Shown here: positions 61,210 through 64,000 of the stretch, piece after piece
How the letters are laid out: each line of letters opens with the position of its first letter
Position numbering within the stretch: position 1 is the first letter of the stretch
NCBI GenBank assembly: GCA_020632595.1
Contig: JACKFF010000003.1
Coordinates: 309,901 to 373,900 of the forward strand
Source of the DNA: Nitrospiraceae bacterium
Lineage (GTDB): Bacteria > Nitrospirota > Nitrospiria > Nitrospirales > UBA8639
DNA length: 64,000 nucleotides
Direction: 5' to 3'
Translations under genes and position numbers: made by a program
The notes under the pieces: model-generated
The model's input: only the letters and a program-made list of their open reading frames with translations
Database searches by the model: none
Told to the model about the DNA's origin: nothing

Positions 61210-62496
61210 TTATCTTAGTGTAGAAAAGACCTCTCGTGCCGCAGAAATCGTCTGATGAATGTTCCTATCGGTGTGAGCCGTTGAGAGCAATATGGCTTCA
61301 AATTGAGAGGGAGCCAAATATATTCCATGATTGAGCATTCCATAAAAAAATTTTGCGTATCGTACGGTGTCTGACTTTTTGGCCTCGGCGTAGTCTGTGA
61401 CAGGTCCTTCGGTAAAAAATCCACCCAACATGGAGCCAACTCGAGTTTGATAGTAGGGAATACCTGATTTCTTCGCTGCTGCTCCTAATCCTTCAGCCAA
61501 CAATTTGGATCTTTTTTCTAATTCTTTATAAACTCCAGGTGTTTGAAGGATTCGAAGAGTCTCTAGGCCAGCAGCCACTGCCACTGGATTTCCGGAGAGA
61601 GTTCCGGCCTGGTACACAGGTCCAGCAGGGGCAATCATTTGCATAATGTCCTTGGTGCCTCCATATGCTCCAATGGGTAAACCTCCCCCGATAATCTTTC
61701 CTAAAATCGTGAGGTCAGGACGGACTTTATAAAGGGCTTGCGCTCCCCCAGGATCCACTCTAAAACCAGAAATGACTTCATCGAAAATTAAAAGAATATC
61801 GTATTTTTTAGTGATCATTCGGAGCCATGGTAGGAATTCATCCGTTGGAGGTATTACCCCCATATTTCCTGCAATAGGCTCTACAATAATTGCGGCCAAA
61901 TTTTGGGCATGCTTATGGATTATTTTTTCGGCAGTTTTAATATCGTTATATGGTGCAGTTAGCGTATGCCGGGCAAACGATTCTGGTACTCCAGGGCTAT
62001 CAGGTATCCCGAGGGTTGCCACGCCTGATCCCGCTTTAACAAGCAAATGGTCGGCATGTCCATGATAGCAGCCCTCGAATTTCAATATTGAATCGCGTTT
62101 AGTATAGGCCCTGGCTAAACGAATTGCGCTCATAACGGCTTCCGTCCCTGAATTTACGAGACGGATTTTTTCAATTGAAGGAACCATCTTGACAATAATT
62201 TTGGCTAATTCCACTTCTCCTTCGGAGGGGGCTCCATAACTTGTCCCGCGTTTTGACGCACTGATGATAGCCTTTAATACCCGGGAATTCGCATGCCCAA
62301 GAATCATAGGCCCCCAAGACAAAACATAGTCCAAAAATTTATTGCCATCCACGTCCTCCAACAAAATCCCTTTAGCTTGCTTAATGAATAAGGGATCTCC
62401 TCCGACTGAGCGAAATGCTCTTACGGGGCTATTAACACCACCAGGAATAAATGAATTCGCTCGTTGAAATAATGCCCTGGACCTTGTTGTTTTCAC
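61210..62496 (-). CDS. hemL: Glutamate-1-semialdehyde 2,1-aminomutase
   Basis: A 428-residue PLP enzyme that makes 5-aminolevulinate, the entry into tetrapyrrole synthesis by the C5 route. Features: FIPGGVNSPVRAFRSVGG, LVNSGTEAVMSAIRLARAYT, KFEGCYHGHADHLLVKAGSG, LIFDEVISGFRV and LGKIIGGGLPIGAYGG with the PLP lysine. Length is standard. It stands alone on the minus strand, and its start region is AT-rich. Confidence 0.97.
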   Translation of the reverse strand: MKTTRSRALFQRANSFIPGGVNSPVRAFRSVGGDPLFIKQAKGILLEDVDGNKFLDYVLSWGPMILGHANSRVLKAIISASKRGTSYGAPSEGEVELAKIIVKMVPSIEKIRLVNSGTEAVMSAIRLARAYTKRDSILKFEGCYHGHADHLLVKAGSGVATLGIPDSPGVPESFARHTLTAPYNDIKTAEKIIHKHAQNLAAIIVEPIAGNMGVIPPTDEFLPWLRMITKKYDILLIFDEVISGFRVDPGGAQALYKVRPDLTILGKIIGGGLPIGAYGGTKDIMQMIAPAGPVYQAGTLSGNPVAVAAGLETLRILQTPGVYKELEKRSKLLAEGLGAAAKKSGIPYYQTRVGSMLGGFFTEGPVTDYAEAKKSDTVRYAKFFYGMLNHGIYLAPSQFEAILLSTAHTDRNIHQTISAAREVFSTLR

Positions 62497-62947
62497 AGAA
62501 ATTTTCCTCTATTTTTTTTAAAAATCCATTTAAAATATCACTTTCAAGGAATTCGCAAACTCAATTTTTCATTATGCTAAAAATTTATAAGTCACTGAAT
62601 TTATTAGGAATCATTTAATTTATTTCCATCGGTTTGACTCCAATTTTTCAAAGCTCCAACCGCACCACTACTGCTTCATTAGAAAACCATCCAGGAATCC
62701 AATTTCTGCCATCTTTTACTAGCCGAAACTTAGGAACATTTCGAGACGGTCTTCATTTAATAATAATATTTCTCTGTAGCCCCAAATTCTTCCCGAAAAC
62801 CATGGTCACAACAAATTTCGAACTATTCCCACATTCTTTCATTAAGTGCGTAGTGCAAATTTTTCCTATTTATTTTTTTTACTTTTAACCGAAAGTTTTA
62901 GGATACCGTCAACAATCAACAATTATTAATCATTTTGGGATAAATCG
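62497..62947. other. AT-rich promoter spacer
   Basis: About 450 strongly AT-rich bases between divergent hemL and the STAS gene. It probably holds both promoters. A frame at 62634-62888 (plus) has no ribosome binding site and an odd composition, so it is not called. Confidence 0.35.
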
Positions 62948-63301
62948 ATGTATTGTGAACAACGGAGAAAGAATGAAATAACTATTCTTGATTGTTTTGG
63001 AAGATTTGATGAAAGTGATACCAAACATTTTATCCAGTGGCTTGAAGGGTTACAAAACCATGGAATTCGACATTTAATATTAAATTTGTCTCCTTTGTAC
63101 TATTTGGATCCTAAAGTGGTGGATCTCCTATTCTTTGCACAGCAATTTCTTCAAGCAAATTCAGGAACATTTTCATTGGTAAGCCCACTTAGTTCGGTAA
63201 GGAATGAACTTGTCCGAGGAAAAATTCCTCATACCATACCCACCTTTGATACCATGTATGATGCTATGCATCGCCCACACTGTGCTTATAATGAGTGTTA
63301 A
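62948..63301 (+). CDS. STAS-domain protein (anti-sigma factor antagonist type)
   Basis: A 117-residue single-domain protein of the STAS fold. The pattern is strand (ITILDCFGRFDESD), helix (KHFIQWLEGLQNHG), strand (RHLILNLSPLYYLDPKVVD) and helix (LLFFAQQFLQANS), then FSLVSPLSS. The usual phosphorylated Ser position in the loop before the second helix is Asp-Pro (LDPK), so regulation by phosphorylation is doubtful. No anti-sigma kinase is nearby. The start at 62948 has no strong ribosome binding site. Confidence 0.75.
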   Translation: MYCEQRRKNEITILDCFGRFDESDTKHFIQWLEGLQNHGIRHLILNLSPLYYLDPKVVDLLFFAQQFLQANSGTFSLVSPLSSVRNELVRGKIPHTIPTFDTMYDAMHRPHCAYNEC

Positions 63302-63326
63302 ACTAAGCGTGGACTCTTTTAAATAG

Positions 63327-63358
63327 AAAAGCCCAGAGATTTATATCCCTGGGCTTTT
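63327..63358. terminator. Bidirectional terminator between the STAS gene and the rRNA operon
   Basis: Stem AAAAGCCCAG / CTGGGCTTTT with a 12-base loop. The T run works on both strands, so it can stop the STAS transcript and the minus-strand rRNA transcript. Confidence 0.9.
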
Positions 63359-63370
63359 CCAATTTAAATC

Positions 63371-63485
63371 TCGGCAACGACCTACTTTCCCACAGCCTCA
63401 CGGCTGCAGTATCATCGGCCCTGGAGGGCTTAACTTCCGTGTTCGAAATGGGAACGGGTGGTACCCCTCCGGTAAGGTCACCGAG
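63371..63485 (-). rRNA. rrf: 5S ribosomal RNA
   Basis: On the minus strand the sequence opens CGGTGACCTTACCGGAGGGG, continues with the conserved CCATTTCGAACACGGAAG and GTTAAGCCCTCCAGGGCC, and closes GTAGGTCGTTGCCGAG, whose end pairs with the start. It is the last gene of the rRNA operon, about 105 bases after 23S. Exact ends are approximate by a few bases. Confidence 0.95.
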
Positions 63486-63589
63486 AAAGTGCCTGCGAAT
63501 TGTAGGTTTTAATTTAAAAATTTTTAAATATACTACTTTTTTAAATCAAACTCCCATATTCACTAAGACCATGTCTATCAAGAACAAAT

Positions 63590-64000
<411 letters not shown>

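Noticed and set aside
62634..62888. 85-codon frame between hemL and the STAS gene
   Set aside because: No start signal, biased AT-rich composition and no domain.

Overview
The window looks like a chromosomal segment of a Nitrospira-like bacterium (phylum Nitrospirota). This is inferred from protein character, moderate GC content, the style of the dispersed repeats and the mix of genes; no search was run. The right edge carries the start of an rRNA operon on the minus strand (5S and the 3' part of 23S), which would settle the taxonomy.

Layout. 1-1.4 kb: decayed IS110 transposase end, then an intact MazF-type toxin-antitoxin pair. 1.6-11.9 kb: small membrane protein, exonuclease III, a phosphohexomutase, a hibernation factor divergent from a Tat-exported MsrB, a CHASE2-sigma54 activator, a large TPR/Sel1 protein and a methyltransferase. 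12.2-18.7 kb: tRNA-Leu(GAG) with a duplicated 3' end, HAD phosphatase, queE, pepA, nagZ, a duplicated-domain CCGH protein and a PsiE-type membrane protein. 18.8-26.3 kb: peptidase C26, a long-tailed TatA/B protein followed by a HEAT lipoprotein, a lone receiver domain, small lipoproteins and a methyltransferase-TPR fusion. 26.4-31.4 kb: broken IS5-type and IS200-type elements around a DUF3015 protein, a DUF4105/Lnb-like protein and outer-membrane/TRL lipoprotein genes. 32.1-37.6 kb: HTH-metallo-beta-lactamase fusion, M50 protease, M20 peptidase, cytochrome c and Der GTPase. 38-42 kb: a minus-strand operon for a universal-stress/rubredoxin/PCP_red protein, a radical SAM-PCP_red enzyme and a CopD-like membrane protein. 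42.3-43.5 kb: an intact IS630 element flanked by TA. 43.9-47.9 kb: metK-ahcY (methyl cycle) and a fatty-acid desaturase. 48-57 kb: amino-acid cluster argD-argF-argH-lipoprotein-radical SAM/B12-lysA-dapA-dapB. 57.3-63.3 kb: small protein, aldehyde dehydrogenase, wrecked IS3 element, hemL and a STAS protein before the rRNA genes.

How genes work together. argD/F/H supply arginine steps (argG is not here), and dapA/dapB/lysA supply diaminopimelate and lysine. metK/ahcY make and recycle the SAM cofactor used by several SAM enzymes in the window. hemL feeds tetrapyrrole synthesis. The least described pieces are the PCP_red/rubredoxin/universal-stress operon, the B12-radical SAM-STAS-like fusion inside the amino-acid cluster, and the duplicated CCGH protein. 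No CRISPR array, prophage or replication origin was seen.
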